From: Pseudisothecium myosuroides
Lineage: Eukaryota > Streptophyta > Bryopsida > Hypnales > Lembophyllaceae
Direction: 5' to 3'
NCBI GenBank assembly: GCA_951799445.1
Contig: OX637292.1
Coordinates: forward strand, 22,881,296 to 22,945,295
DNA: 64,000 nt
Shown: positions 11,625 through 23,355 of the stretch, in pieces
Numbering within the stretch: the first letter of the stretch is position 1
Layout of the letters: each line of letters opens with the position of its first letter
Translations under genes and position numbers: made by a program
Notes under the pieces: model-generated
Databases searched by the model: none
Told to the model about the DNA's origin: nothing
The model's input: only the letters and a program-made list of their open reading frames with translations

Positions 11625-14600
11625 ACCTTAGCTGAATGAATGCCAAGGCAAACAGTAAAGAACAGCAGACTGATCAAAGACATGAAATCTATTAATGCCC
11701 ACGTCAAGAATGAAGCTGAGCAATCACATTCCCACTGCGATTAGCATCCTTCAGACTAGATTCTAGACCAAGAACTGCTCTATAATTGTGCTTCACATCA
11801 TTGCACGTGGACATTAATATCATTCATGTGTTTATTCCTTCCATGAATCATCTCCAGTGTCGATTCAAACGAAATGGCAGTATCAAAACTTTCCATATTC
11901 ACTGCTGCAACATTTCCTGAAGAAGCATTGCTTTGGTGAGTATGGCGAAACGTCAGTACTACAACTACATGTCACAACTCCATTCAAGTATCAGCTGTAC
12001 ACATTCTGTTGCCAACATCACGTACAATACCTATGCCAGATCCAGCTTAACTTAGTATCACCTGAAACCTGACAGCAGAAAAATTAAGTAACGTAATCTG
12101 TAATGTATGTAATTCTCTAAAGCAATCGAAGCTAGGCAACGTGAGATAGGCACTACTGATCGTCAAGAAGCACAATCGATAACCGGACCATACCATACTG
12201 AATTCCATTACATAGAACCTGTGCAAAATTATTCAAGTACTGACCTCCTGCATGTTAGAACGCACACATATCCTAAGACAAGGCTGTTTAAGGTTGAAGC
12301 AGAGGAGAAGAATGGCGAGAGAGATAGAGGAAAGTCAGGCAAGAGGCATTGCATGTGGACAGCACTTTTAGGATTTCCTTAAGCATGCCCTCGTGATGCA
12401 TTGCCCCACGCTGGCTCCCCTTCCTACTCCGTCATTCCTCTCGCCTCGTATGTACCAAAGATAAACGGAATTAGTAGCGTACGTACCGTGAACGAAGGAT
12501 CATAAAACCCTAAAACAATGTGGCGATAATCAGAAACATACAGAGTCCACAGGTCAGGCAGTGCGACAGATCTCCTAGAGGAATCATCACAACGGAATCA
12601 GTAAACAAATCTCTGAGAGCGTGGTCGATTGATAAATCAAATGCCAGTTGACGCTTTCAGCAATTAAAGAAAACACAGAACAGTTGACAATGGGCAATTC
12701 AGTTGTGAGAACGAAACTAGTTAAAACCCCTACGAAGTGAATAAAATTTATTCTAAAACAATAATTGAGTCGGCACAGATACTCGCACAAGATCGTCGTT
12801 GGATACATGGCGACATAAAATTGAGCAACGAAACTAGGTGCGGATAAGAAATTACAGATCCAGATGCTAAGAATGAGCTTCCACCAAATCTTACGAAGCG
12901 TTACAAGTCACCGGCATGCTTCCAAAACCTGCTATTCTGCGGACTTAACTAAGAGAGTCCATGTAATGATCACAAAGTAGTTAAAAAGATGCGGTCGTAC
13001 TGCAACCAGTACTGCAAGGTAGTACGAGTGCCAGTTCAAGCCCTAAAATTAAAGCCGCAATGGTACTACAAGCTCGTGTCGTCGATCCTTCGAACACAAT
13101 CATCACTGCAATTTGCGAGCTCGGACAAATGTCTTCGTCAAGTGCAATACAACTATCATTCAGTTACCTCCTTTCTTTACCCATTCTTTTCAATTTTAGG
13201 CTCTTTCCAAATTTCCAAAGTGATACAAACTACAGGTGGTCAGCTTCATTTTGCTAGTTTAGCTTAAATACAAGAAAATAAGGAGTCTGAATGGTATGAA
13301 TCCAACTCAATAACATGCAGATACCATTGTTAAAGCTTTATTAAAAACATTTGAATGTAAAAAGTTAATGTTTCATGTAATGCAGCTGAATTTGCTATCC
13401 TATCGCGATGGTCATCCATAGAGAAGAAGAGCCACAACGGGATGATTCGACCACGAGCCAGCTGCTGTAAGTTCCATGGAGTAATTAAGGAGAGAGATCA
13501 ATGCTCGCACAAAACATTTATCACGTACATAATCAGCCGCCGCATGAAAGGATCGACCAGAGAATTAATTGTTTCCGTAGCCAGAGCCGTATGGCCGAAG
13601 AGATTGTGTTTCCAAAAAAAATTAGTTTGGTAGGTTGAGTGTGACCTTGTTTCGTTTTTCTTCTTCTTTTCGCCGGGTGTTGTCCCTGGTCCGCTGACCG
13701 CTGGAATAGTATTGCTTGGTTCACTTTGGAACACAATCCTCAGTTTCCCAAAAAAATTTAAAGAAAATCTAAGAGATTGTGTTTCCTCAAATCGTACTGT
13801 TTCCGTTGTGCCACAGGCAAATAATTGAGTAATTGTTGAAACAAGAGCTATGACGAGCTTGACTAAAATTTCAAAAAAGAAAGAAAGATTTGAGCTAAAA
13901 TGACAAGTTTGACTGAAATAGAGAACGAAGGCCGTTCGATCGAATATCCTTTCCGTTGACAGAGTCTGGTAGTACACTGACCGAGAATACGATTCGCAAG
14001 TCGGTAGTACACTTTTTGAAAGCCAGTCTCCCGCCCACCTCGAGATTCTTGTGTGCCGCGACGATCTTGTACTACGAGCCTGTACTACCCCTCTACTGCC
14101 AACTCTCTGCTAGTACACCGCAGTCGCGTGATCCACCGAATGAGGAAGTAACCGTATGATTGTTGTACTGCACGATGTCGCCAGCTCGCTAATTTCTCCT
14201 GATGGTTTTTATACGAGGTTCTACGAAACAAGCTTGCAGTACCCATGGCGGCTGTAATTTTAGGTCTGAACTTTGGCAGTAGTACAACCTTGTACTGGTT
14301 GCAATGCAACTGGTCTTTGTGCTTGTGATCATGTGGAGCTCTCTACTTAATTCCTCAGGATAGAAGGTTTGGAAGCATTCAGAGGTGACTTATGGCGCTT
14401 CATTCTGCAGAGGGCTCTCTGATTGCCCATGGTCATAATACAGTGACGATTCGGCTGCTCATTCTTGGCACTTGGAGATGTACTTTCTCATTCGGATGTG
14501 TTGTCGTTTCTCAATTTTGTATCTCCGTGTTTCCCACGACACTGGAATTGCTAATTATGCTTTCCTGTTGGAGATCTGTCGCAATGCCTGACCCGTGGAC

Positions 14601-15535
14601 TCTGCTTGTTTTTTTCTGGTTAGCACTGAATTGAGCAGACGACGTATTAGGGTTTTGTGTGCCTTCGTGGTACGTTTCTCCTGTTATCTTGGGTGTACAA
14701 GGTAAGGACAGTGAAGCGTGCGAGAAGAATGACGGAGTAGGAAGGGGAGCCAGCGTGGGGCAATGCATGACGATGGCATGCTTAAGGGAACCCTAAGTGT
14801 GCTGTCCACATGCACTGCCTCTTCCCTGGCTTTCCTCCATCTCTCTCGCCATTCGCCTCCTCTGCTTCAACTTAACAGCCCTGTCGTAGAATGTGTGTGC
14901 GTTCTAAACTGCAGGTGGTCAGTACTTGAATAATTTGCACAGGTACCATCGAATGCTATATAGAAAGGTATGATCGAAAAGGTTGATGGTTGAGCCTCAG
15001 AAGTGCTGAAGACCAACTCTCAAGGGCTTCACCTATGGTTGCTTACCTTTTTCCGAGAAAGAGTTGCATTACACATTGTTATTTAACTTGAGCTCTTGAT
15101 CGAGCACCAGATTTTTGCAGATTGTTACAGTGCCATGCTGCCAGGTTTCAGGTGATAATGCATCAGTCCGGGTGTGGGTTAGGCATTTTCACATTCGTGA
15201 TGAAATGTTTCAAGATAATACAATGTATTGCTATGTAGTTGTTGTGCTGATATTCCCTCACGAATGCAGTGTTTCCGCAGGATATCCATTCAAGCTGAGG
15301 TTTGGAAACTGATGATACGCCCGTGGGGTGTGGATATTTGCGAAAGATGGCTCATGGAAGAGTGAACATATGAATGATATTAACGTCCACGCGCGATGAT
15401 GTGCAACTCAGTTAGAGAACAGTGAGCAGCTCCTGGTCGGTGAGCTACACTCTTGACGTGGGCGTTAATAGATTTCATGTGTTCAATCCGCCATTCTATA
15501 CTGTTCTCTTTGGCTTTCGTTCAGTTTGGGCTGTT
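11625..15535. repeat. 3.9-kb imperfect inverted duplication
   Basis: The left arm (about 11625-13190) and right arm (about 14105-15535) are reverse complements at many points in the same order. Clear pairs include CCACGCTGGCTCCCCTTCCT at about 12408 with its complement near 14750, GGTCAGGCAGTGCGACAGAT near 12552 with its partner near 14590, and the AACCAGTAC region near 13010 with its partner near 14300. The left arm has about 200 extra bases (12600-12810). The core between arms is about 0.9 kb. The region is richer in GC than its surroundings. Several open frames (longest 159 codons, 13498-13977 minus) match nothing I recognise. It may be an inverted gene or promoter duplication. Confidence 0.8.
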
Positions 15536-16680
15536 CCTGAAGGAGACCTGAGCAGGCAAGGTGATCAATTCAGAAGTTTTCCAACAGCGCAGCGCGGTGT
15601 AGTGATAACCTGGTTGGCATCCCTCAAGGCTGTGAAAGAGGATGAAGGTGTAGTGTTGAGCTGGTTCAGTGAATAGTTGTGCAGATATATAGTTGTTTTT
15701 ATGTTGCTACTGTAGATGCTGTATACGTGAAGTTCGTAGGGTTTATGATTTATGAGGGTCCTTTCATCTACTAAATAACCCAATTTTTGTGTATGCTAGC
15801 AACATGTATATCTGAAAAGTTTGCATTGTTATTGCTATCTTTCTGTGTTGGGGTTTTGCAGTAAGGTAGAGGATACTATTTGTGTCACTTAAGCATTCTT
15901 GGATTCATACGCAGGCATGATTTTGGGGAGATCAGTATACAGTACAGTACAGTAGTGCTGCAGAGAGGTCTTTGGCTACAAGAGACAAAATGTCTTGCAT
16001 CAAATTACTAGCGGTATCCATATGTATAAATTTCCTATTCAATTTCAAAGTGGGATGGGGAGGTTGTAGACACCAAAAGTGACAATGGTCTTCTCCATTT
16101 AAAGACCATTGGCCATTGACATTTAACCAAGTCATGCTTATACCACTTGGTAACTAGTCCAAGCAATGTATTAGACCAATGTATTAATAGATGAGATGCT
16201 ATTGATAAAAATAAAGGAGAGGGATTAGGTCCCTACTAGGTTTTGCATTGCGGTCTATCTTGTAGTTCCTTGTTCAACTTGAACTAATCAAAGTAGCTTT
16301 GGATTAAAACCACTTAGTTGGAAAAGCAAATTTGGAGAACCATGTGTAGGAATTCAACTACTTTAGTCATGTTCACCTTTGTCGGAGGAATCAATGTTGT
16401 GTGTTGAATTTGTCAAATTTCCAATTGATCAAACTTGTACCAATCTTCTATTTACTTGAAGTAACTCCTAAAATGTACACCTTCTGAAAATGAAAGATTA
16501 GGTTGATATTGGATACATCTATAATTTGGCACTCTAAAAATTCAACTTATTCATATTAAATACACTAATGTCATATTCATGCTTAGTGTTAGCAAAGTGA
16601 ATCTTGTCCAAATGGATTTAGATATTTAAATCTAATTCCATTTCCTAAAAGATATTGCTAGTACCAATTCACGTACAAGT
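15536..16680. other. Intergenic stretch, no gene recognised
   Basis: No supported coding region, RNA gene or transposon end was found. The DNA becomes strongly AT-rich after about 16140. Confidence 0.5.
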
Positions 16681-16719
16681 GCATTACGTCAAGTGCAATC
16701 AATTATGGAGCATGTACTT

Positions 16720-17130
16720 GGGAATCCTTGGGAATTGGACACTACAAGAAAAAGGGGTGTTTTAAGTAGTGTCCTAGACATCACGTCTTTTAAGTAACGT
16801 CTTTTAAGTAAGTTTTTAAGTAAAACACCCCTTTCTCTTGTAGTGGGAAGAATTTGGAAGGAGCACATACTTGGGAATCAAAAGAATTTGAAAGAATTTG
16901 GACATACTTGGGAATTGGAAGAATTTAGAAGGAAGAATTTGGAAGAATTGAACGTACTTGGGAATTATGTTCTTTTCTAAAAGTTAACTTCTTGAATTTG
17001 CTCCATCAAGTGCAATCAATTACGGAATCAATTACGGAGCACATACTTGGGAATCATACTTGGGAATTGAAAGAATTTGGAGCACGTACTTGGGAATTGA
17101 AAGAATTTGGGAGAGTTTGGGAATTGGAAG
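16720..17130. repeat. Degenerate minisatellite rich in ACTTGGGAATTGGAAGAATT
   Basis: Variants of ACTTGGGAATTGGAAGAATT recur many times with irregular spacing, mixed with GGAGCACATACTTGGGAATC. The array is split by the CACTA miniature element at 16740-16845. Confidence 0.75.
16740..16845. mobile_element. 106-bp CACTA (En/Spm) miniature element
   Basis: It begins CACTACAAGAAAAAGGGGTG and ends CACCCCTTTCTCTTGTAGTG, the classic CACTA terminus. GGA occurs on both sides (16737-16739 and 16846-16848), the 3-bp duplication typical of this superfamily. Only about 65 bp lie between the inverted repeats, so it must depend on a transposase made elsewhere. Confidence 0.9.
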
Positions 17131-17247
17131 AATTTGGAGAATTATGCAATTTAGATAAGTAAACATAATCACAACATGATTTGCAAATTCGTGAAATCAC
17201 AAATATAACTAACTAGAAAATAGGTTTACAAAACCTTGAAGTGATAG

Positions 17248-17429
17248 CATGATTTGTAAATTCATGAAATCACAAATGTGAAAACCTTGAAGTGATAGCA
17301 TGATCTGCAAATTCATGAAATTACAAATGTGAAAACCTTGAAGTGATAGCATGATTTGCAAGTTCATGAAATCACAAATGTGAGTAATTACAAAATAGCT
17401 TTACAAAACCTTGAAGTGACTATAGAAGA
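17248..17429. repeat. 51-bp tandem repeat, about 3.5 units
   Basis: Units start at 17248, 17299 and 17350 with CATGATTTG/CATGATCTG and end CCTTGAAGTGATAG. They differ by a few bases. A diverged partial unit precedes them from about 17170. Confidence 0.9.
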
Positions 17430-17461
17430 TGTCACTGAAATAAAATTGAAGTGACATTTAC

Positions 17462-18903
17462 TTCATAACATTATTCAACCAGGCAAAAAACCAACGACAA
17501 AATATTGGAAGGGACTGGAAGCTGGGTCAAAATTCCAACTTAGTCTGGAGGGATAATTTTGTTGTTTTCATTGGAATTTTAGGCCAGTACCCAACTCCCT
17601 AGAAATGAGGAAAATTCTCTACATTTTTTGAATGAATTAATGAGCATCACCATACTTTATAAATTATCATTTGCCCAGTGTGCCCTCCAAGTGTGATTGC
17701 TGAACAAGGCAGATGGTAATTGTTGCAAGTGTTGAACATAGCTTATGGTAATTGGCAATGCGCTTTTTACTCGAAACATATTATCCACCCCTTGAAAGCG
17801 TAGGCACTCTAGCTGAGAACTTTTGTATCCTTTTAGAAAATGATCTCTTCTAGTCAACTCTAGACCCTCTAGATATGCAATTCTCAAAAACATGGTGTGG
17901 AGATTGAAAGGGTGGTTAGAGGGGGTGCATCTCCATTTGCTACAATGAAAACCACTTGTTGGGCTCTAGTTCAAAGCTCTAGAGCTTTAATGGAAACGCG
18001 GCCTTTAAACTACTCCTTATATAATCACTCATTGAATCAAACAAATCATCTGTTTGCTATCATGCATTGTGTCAAGTTACTGTAGCAAGGTCCTACTCAA
18101 ACTCCCTTACACATAGCCTTTGTCAATATAAAGCCTTGTTACTGGAGCCAACAAGTAGCTACGTTACAAGAGGCTTGATTTTTGAAAAAAGGTCAAACAT
18201 GTAGCTTCTATCAATGTAGTGGGAGCAACGGTATTGCACATCACAAGTAACAAGCATGGAACTTTTTGGATTATATGACTTTTTAATAGCGACAAGTGTA
18301 GGAAATTTTGGAATATGTGACAAAGCTCACTATTTTTTGTCATTCTATCACTATAATATGTGGTAAGGATCTCAGTGAGGATCAACTCTATTTTCCTAGT
18401 GATGCAAAATCTACTGCCTTTTGATAAAATTTACCCTCTTGGAATTTCAAAGCCACCTACTATCATTGCTAAACAATAAAGGGAATCATAGTTGAAGGGC
18501 TCCTAATTTTGCTGTAGCTCCTGCAACTAGTTCAGTATTTATGTGTGTCAAGTGCATAAAGAGCCGTGTCATGAAGTTCTCTAAATTCAGTGAAGTTTTC
18601 TTCACTCAGCCAAATCCACAATTACAAGTTCTCCAAAGTCTATGCAACTTGCATATATTTACACAAAAACATTTTGATTGGCTCATCAAGGCAGATGATG
18701 TCATTGCATTCAAATATATGGAATGGAGTGAATTCACTATGAATTGGCCCATAGTGCTTCATGATTGACTAATAGAAATGCAAGTACTATAGCTTTGGAG
18801 AATGGAAAAGAATATTTTTATATAGTATTGACTCTCCTAATATACTAGCATGCTAAGTGAGTGTAAAATGAGTCTTCCGAACGTGTAGACAAGTAAAACT
18901 TGG
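17462..18903. other. Intergenic stretch, no gene recognised
   Basis: Open frames of 62-78 codons on both strands (17657-18768) lack recognisable domains. No repeat ends were found. Confidence 0.5.
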
Positions 18904-18907
18904 TTAA

Positions 18908-19823
18908 CCCCTAAAGGCCCAAAGTCCCCTCGGGGGACACTTGGGATTTTGGGCAAGCTCGTGCGACCTGAAATTTCGACCTGATTTTTTTAAACTTTTT
19001 TTGAATATAGGAAATCACATTAGCTTTCCAAATATATATATATTTTTTCAATCGGTGCCCGGGAAAAAAAGTTATGCCGCCCGAAGTCAAAAAAGCAGTT
19101 CGCCGGGGAGAAAAAAAAAAAAAAATTGAATTGAATTGAATTTTTTTTTTTTTTCTCAAAGATCATGTTTGTGTCTATATTTGAGGCTTTGATTCATTCT
19201 ATTTGGACTTAGAATGAGAAAGTTATGGACAATCTTGTTTTTTGGGCAATCTAAGCGTCTTCTTAAAAAAAACCCTTATAAAATTCATTTTTGAATGCAA
19301 TTTTCAAAAAAATTCAAATTTTTTTTTTGAAAAGGTTAAGTTTGTTTGCAAGAACAATCTCACTGTTGGGATTATGGTTTTTTAATTTCATCTAAGAGCT
19401 ATTGAAGATTTAGTGTTTTGTTCAATTTTGGACCTACTTCTACTTAACAATTTTTTTATATGTGAAAATCAAGTTTTGACACTCTGAAATTTTTATCCCG
19501 ACTCTCAACTCAAATTTTCAACATAAAAAATTTTAACTTTATGGTGTGTAGTGCAAAAAAATCCACAAATGACTGTCAAAGTGATCTGAAATTGCAATCC
19601 AGAGTTCAAAAAAACTTCTTTTTCCAACTTCAACCGCTAATATCTTCCAATCCGTACGGTCAAACTTCATGAAATTTTTACCACATGATTTGAGACAAGT
19701 GAAGTACAAGATCCTACGGTTAGATTCTTAAAAAAAAGTTTTTCTTGGTTTAGGGAGTGATTGCAGTAGAAATGGCAGTTTTTAGTGGTTTCGGAGCCAG
19801 AAAATGCCTTGGGCCTTTAGGGG
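18908..19823. mobile_element. TTAA-flanked CCC...GGG element, copy 1 (916 bp)
   Basis: It begins CCCCTAAAGGCCCAAAG and ends CTTGGGCCTTTAGGGG, with TTAA on both sides (18904-18907 and 19824-19827). The interior is AT-rich with no transposase and is clearly related to copies at 47235-48167 and, in reverse, 52503-53414 and 30385-30955. CCC/GGG ends with TTAA duplications are the piggyBac hallmark; assignment to that superfamily is inference because no transposase is present. Confidence 0.85.
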
Positions 19824-19826
19824 TTA

Positions 19827-20211
19827 AGGTAAACTACCCCATTCTAGATCAAACGGGAGCAAGCCCATTGTGGACTAAATTTTGTGAGTAATATATACTA
19901 AATAGTGAAATTGGGTTGCCTTCACCAAAGAAGTTACCTCATAACTCACTGCTTGTTCAAATGGAGGCACATGCCATTCTCTAAACCACTGCACCAACCC
20001 ATGCAACACACATGATTCCTACGTTAATGCATCCTTCTACAGTAACTGCATATATTTATTTAGTGTAGAATGTCAAGAAATTAGTCGGGGGCAACCTAAT
20101 TTCACTCTTATGTGTACATTCAAGATCTAAAACGTACACCACTTACAATACATAATTTAGCCCACAATGGGCTTGCTCCCATTTGGTCTGAAATGGCCGG
20201 GTAGTTTACCT
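19827..20211. mobile_element. AGGTA...TACCT element (385 bp) abutting the TTAA element
   Basis: The ends are inverted repeats AGGTAAACTACCC and GGGTAGTTTACCT. The homology continues inward (GGGAGCAAGCCCATTGTGG and its complement). TA flanks both ends (19825-19826 and 20212-20213). The left junction TTAAGG is shared with the right TTAA of the neighbouring element, so that element probably inserted into this one's edge. No coding region. Confidence 0.75.
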
Positions 20212-20213
20212 TA

Positions 20214-20805
20214 GTCGGCATGCAGAGGATGCTTGATTGGTTCCCTCCGCTCCCTCTCGTCAGTCAGTACCGGTACACTTCAAACCGACTCTTGATAGAT
20301 TTTTTCTTTTTCTTTTTAAACACATGGACAATTTCGACTCTTGATAGTTTGAATATAATGTCAGCTTGAATGTTTAGAAAACCAAAAAATCCCACAAAAA
20401 ACCGACGGCCTCTCGCCATTCCGACTGCATGCGGATGCAAGTCAGCCCAGTTGTTACCTCACAAACAGTCTGACCGTGCCACGTCCGAAGAAGCACAGCT
20501 CTGCAATTTCCACGTCTGAATCGGCACAGGTCAAGAGCCACATACCGCCGCACGCGTGGAAAGGCGGTTTGCTGCGGCGGAGTCTTGTGTCGAAAGCATC
20601 CGATGCCGTGTGGGTTGCCTGCGTGCTCCAACAGCCACGTCGCCGCCGTGCAGGCCCACCTTGTTCCGCAAGGCTGGTGGGGGCATGAAGGGGCAATTGC
20701 TGCTTCCAGTCCTGGAGTGCCATGGCGGCGATTCTTCATATGCACCCCAGAGGCAGCTACCTACTCTCTTGGGCACTACTGCAGTCGAGCTCGCCAGCTT
20801 CCTCA
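20214..20805. other. GC-richer upstream region of the C2-domain gene
   Basis: Overlapping open frames occur on both strands from 20374, which is expected where GC content rises and stops are rarer. None resembles a known protein. The stretch probably includes the promoter of the C2-domain gene. Confidence 0.4.
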
Positions 20806-20811
20806 TTCCTC

Positions 20812-20817
20812 TATAAA
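20812..20817 (+). promoter_or_regulatory. TATA box of the C2-domain gene
   Basis: TATAAA in the context CTCTATAAATCA lies about 210 bp before the ATG at 21027. It would give a 5' leader of roughly 180 bases. Confidence 0.6.
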
Positions 20818-21026
20818 TCATCCTTCCTTCACAACTTGGAAGGAATTGGCACTCGTAGATCGAACTATTGTGAAAGCTCATCCCTTGGAATTGGGTTGCA
20901 AGGAATTTTCCCGTATTGAAGAACGTACTGAAGGTGGTGCTTTTGACTGCATCTGTTGTTTGGAGTTTTGGAGTTTGGGTTCTGGGTTGGGCGTCGCTTC
21001 GATCGACTGGGTGGGATTAGCAAGCG

Positions 21027-22377
21027 ATGGCTGCGTATCGTGAGATTGAGTTGAACGTGTTCTCGGCAACGGATTTGCGAGACGTGAGGATCTTCGGCGG
21101 CAAGATGAGTCCTTACGTGGTGGCGTGGATTCACCATGACATGAAATCTTACAGCCCTGTGGACGAGAAAGGGAGCACCAACCCGAGTTGGAATGCTAAG
21201 CTGATGGTGTATGGCGACGAGGCCAGGCTCGTTTATCCCGACGAAGCCGTGCTCTACTTCGAGCTGCACGACGCCGCGTCGACGTCTAACCGACTCATCG
21301 GATCCCTCGCCTTGCCGCTAGCCGACTTGCCCGGCAACATTGCCGCCACCAAGGAACCTAGCGAGCCCGTGGTCCTCAACCTCCCGGTATGTTTCGTGCC
21401 TGTCACTCTCTTTTTCTGGCAATCACTTCTGTGTGAGAGATCACGGTTTTCAGACTCTTTTCACAGTCTCTCATTTTCAAGTTGTGTAGGATAGGGCCAT
21501 GTTTTGGTTATTTATGTTGTTAGTGGGTGGCATTGTTTTTTTCTGTTTTTTTTTTGCTTGTGGCTGGACTGGCACTATGACGAATGTAATTGTAACTTAG
21601 ATATCTAAACTGACAACAATGTGTAGTTCTGGTTGAATAATTTTGTGGTTATTCCGTTAAAAATGGCTACCATGACGAATCTCATGACGTTATGTCACGT
21701 AATTGACTTCCAAATTTTTCATTTTCATCCGTTTTGGGGGCTACGTCAAGGTTTTGGTGCGCTATGGGTAGTGATTGTAACATAGTGGATGTACTTTTCC
21801 ATCAAAAATATTCCTGAATGTTCTAGTTCGTAACCTGGTCATGTACCTAGATTCTGTGAGCATCTTGAATGGTTGGGTTTGAGCACGGGTATATTATTTT
21901 TACATTCTCAATGAGAATTTAAGAGAATGGAACTGGATGTAGTTGCGAACACTTTAATCTACAAAACAGAATCGATTTACAACTAACGTTCATGTATTAC
22001 AAAAAAAATCTTATGTCATCAACATAAGGCAGCCTCTTTACTCCAAGCTGAATCCTTCGAATTCCAATTCTGTGCGGACACTGTCTGTTAGGGCAGGTGA
22101 CTGTTTGAATCACATCAACGTGCTGATACTAGTGGTACGATTGCTTGAGCAGGTGAAAAGACCGTCGTCGGGACGTGAACAAGGAGTGCTCAACTTGACA
22201 CTGAAGATGGGAGGTGTGACACATGAGCCGGTGCTTTCGGAAGCACGCCATGACGAAGGAGAATATGCAGCAGCTGGCATGGACGACGACGAGTTGTCTT
22301 GTGGTGCTCCAGGTTGTTGTGTCCCATTCCCTCATTTTCACCGAGAGGATGCGGGTACGAATGTATTCGCACACTGA
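21027..22377 (+). CDS. SRC2-like C2-domain protein, two exons
   Basis: Exon 1 is 21027-21386 and exon 2 is 22153-22377, joined in phase 0 across an intron with CCG|GTATGT at the donor and GAGCAG|GTG at the acceptor. The product is 194 residues. Residues about 5-110 form a C2 domain, with LNVFSATDLRDVRIFGGKMS, then SPYVVAWI, STNPSWNAKL and LYFELHD in the usual order. Exon 2 adds the QGVLNLTLKMG motif, the counterpart of the P-S-G-K-x-Q-G-x-L-N motif that follows C2 in plant SRC2/BAP-type proteins, and then a short tail with CGAPGCC. Such proteins bind membranes, often with calcium, and act in cold or immune signalling in other plants; the role here is unknown. The start context GCGATGGCT is good. 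This is the best-preserved gene in the window. Confidence 0.88.
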
Positions 22378-22768
22378 TGGAGAGCAGCGCGAGCTTCTAT
22401 CATGATTGTGTTCGTATTCTAGAGAAAACCATCGAAAATTCTGTACAGATATCATTATTCTTCCCCACAACAGAGTGGGTGCTAGGTCTCCATTGAGCCA
22501 GCTGACCAGTTTGTAGGAGTAGTTTGAGCTGAAGATTGGGCTTTACGTCTCTTTTGTGACTCCTGACAGTCCACACGGAGGTTTCTTCACAGGGGAGAAA
22601 GGGAAAAGGGAGTACTTACAAATTATTTCCTGTGTGATAACGGATGAAGGGATTGCATATCACGTCCTTATCGTCTCACTTCTCCCCTTGAGTGTCAAGG
22701 AAATGTTGTTAGTCTATTTGTTGCAAGTGTCTTCTGAAGTACTGAAGTGAAGTAGACTCGCTCATTTT

Positions 22769-22774
22769 AATAAA
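22769..22774 (+). terminator. Polyadenylation signal AATAAA
   Basis: AATAAA about 390 bases after the stop of the C2-domain gene, in a T-rich context. It is a plausible near-upstream polyadenylation element. Confidence 0.45.
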
Positions 22775-22888
22775 AGCGGATTTGAAAAAAATCCTTCTGG
22801 CCATGATTATGTAGCTTCCGATCGTGATACTGGTTTTTTGACACTACACGCACTACATCTCATCGTATTGCTTGGAAATTGGCTATGC

Positions 22889-23140
22889 ATCCTCTTATAA
22901 TTTTTCTTCCCCTAAAGCTGCATTTTTTTGGCTATAAAGTTGATCATCCAAAATCATTACAATCTAAAAATCCAATAGTCAGTATTTTATACAATTAATT
23001 AAATGCGTAATAAACAAAGTAGTCTTTACTTTTGTATGGTTAAAATGAAAATTTTCAAGCACATCCATGTGCAAAAAATATCAAAGTCGAACAATTTATT
23101 GAAAACTTCCATTGTTAAAAAGTTATTAAACCTTGAGGGA
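22889..23140. mobile_element. Truncated TTAA element, right end only
   Basis: This matches the right part of the element at 50917-52273, ending CCTTGAGGGA before TTAA at 23141-23144. The nested CATTAG element of copy B is absent, giving an empty site between 23085 and 23086. Confidence 0.75.
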
Positions 23141-23144
23141 TTAA

Positions 23145-23355
23145 GAAGGTTTAAGAAGTTTGGAAGCATACCCTAACCAAGACCGAAGTGGTCTTTTGAA
23201 TTTGAACTTCAATGAGTAAAAACAATAATACTTCCACATTGAAATATCGTGACTTTAACATTGTTCTACTGAATGAGTTTGATACCACGAGCATATAACA
23301 AATGAAAGAGAAACTCACTAGTAAGTGAATAGTCATGGATTGATTGCGCAATGGA
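23145..23355 (-). pseudogene. Sigma-factor gene fragment (region 2.4 and adjoining intron), copy A
   Basis: On the minus strand NQSMTIHLL precedes CTA|GTGAGT, matching DQSRTIRLP of sigma region 2.4 and its splice donor in the longer pseudogene at 31956-35794. The rest is the following intron. The region 3 exon is absent, as in copy B. Confidence 0.7.

Noticed and set aside
13498..13977. 159-codon open frame on the minus strand within the inverted duplication core
   Set aside because: Longest frame in the region, but low-complexity in places (FFF, KKKK), no domain recognised, and no homologous frame in the arms.
20374..20881. Several overlapping open frames of 65-123 codons on both strands
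   Set aside because: They overlap in all frames in a GC-richer promoter region, which is expected by chance; none resembles a protein family.
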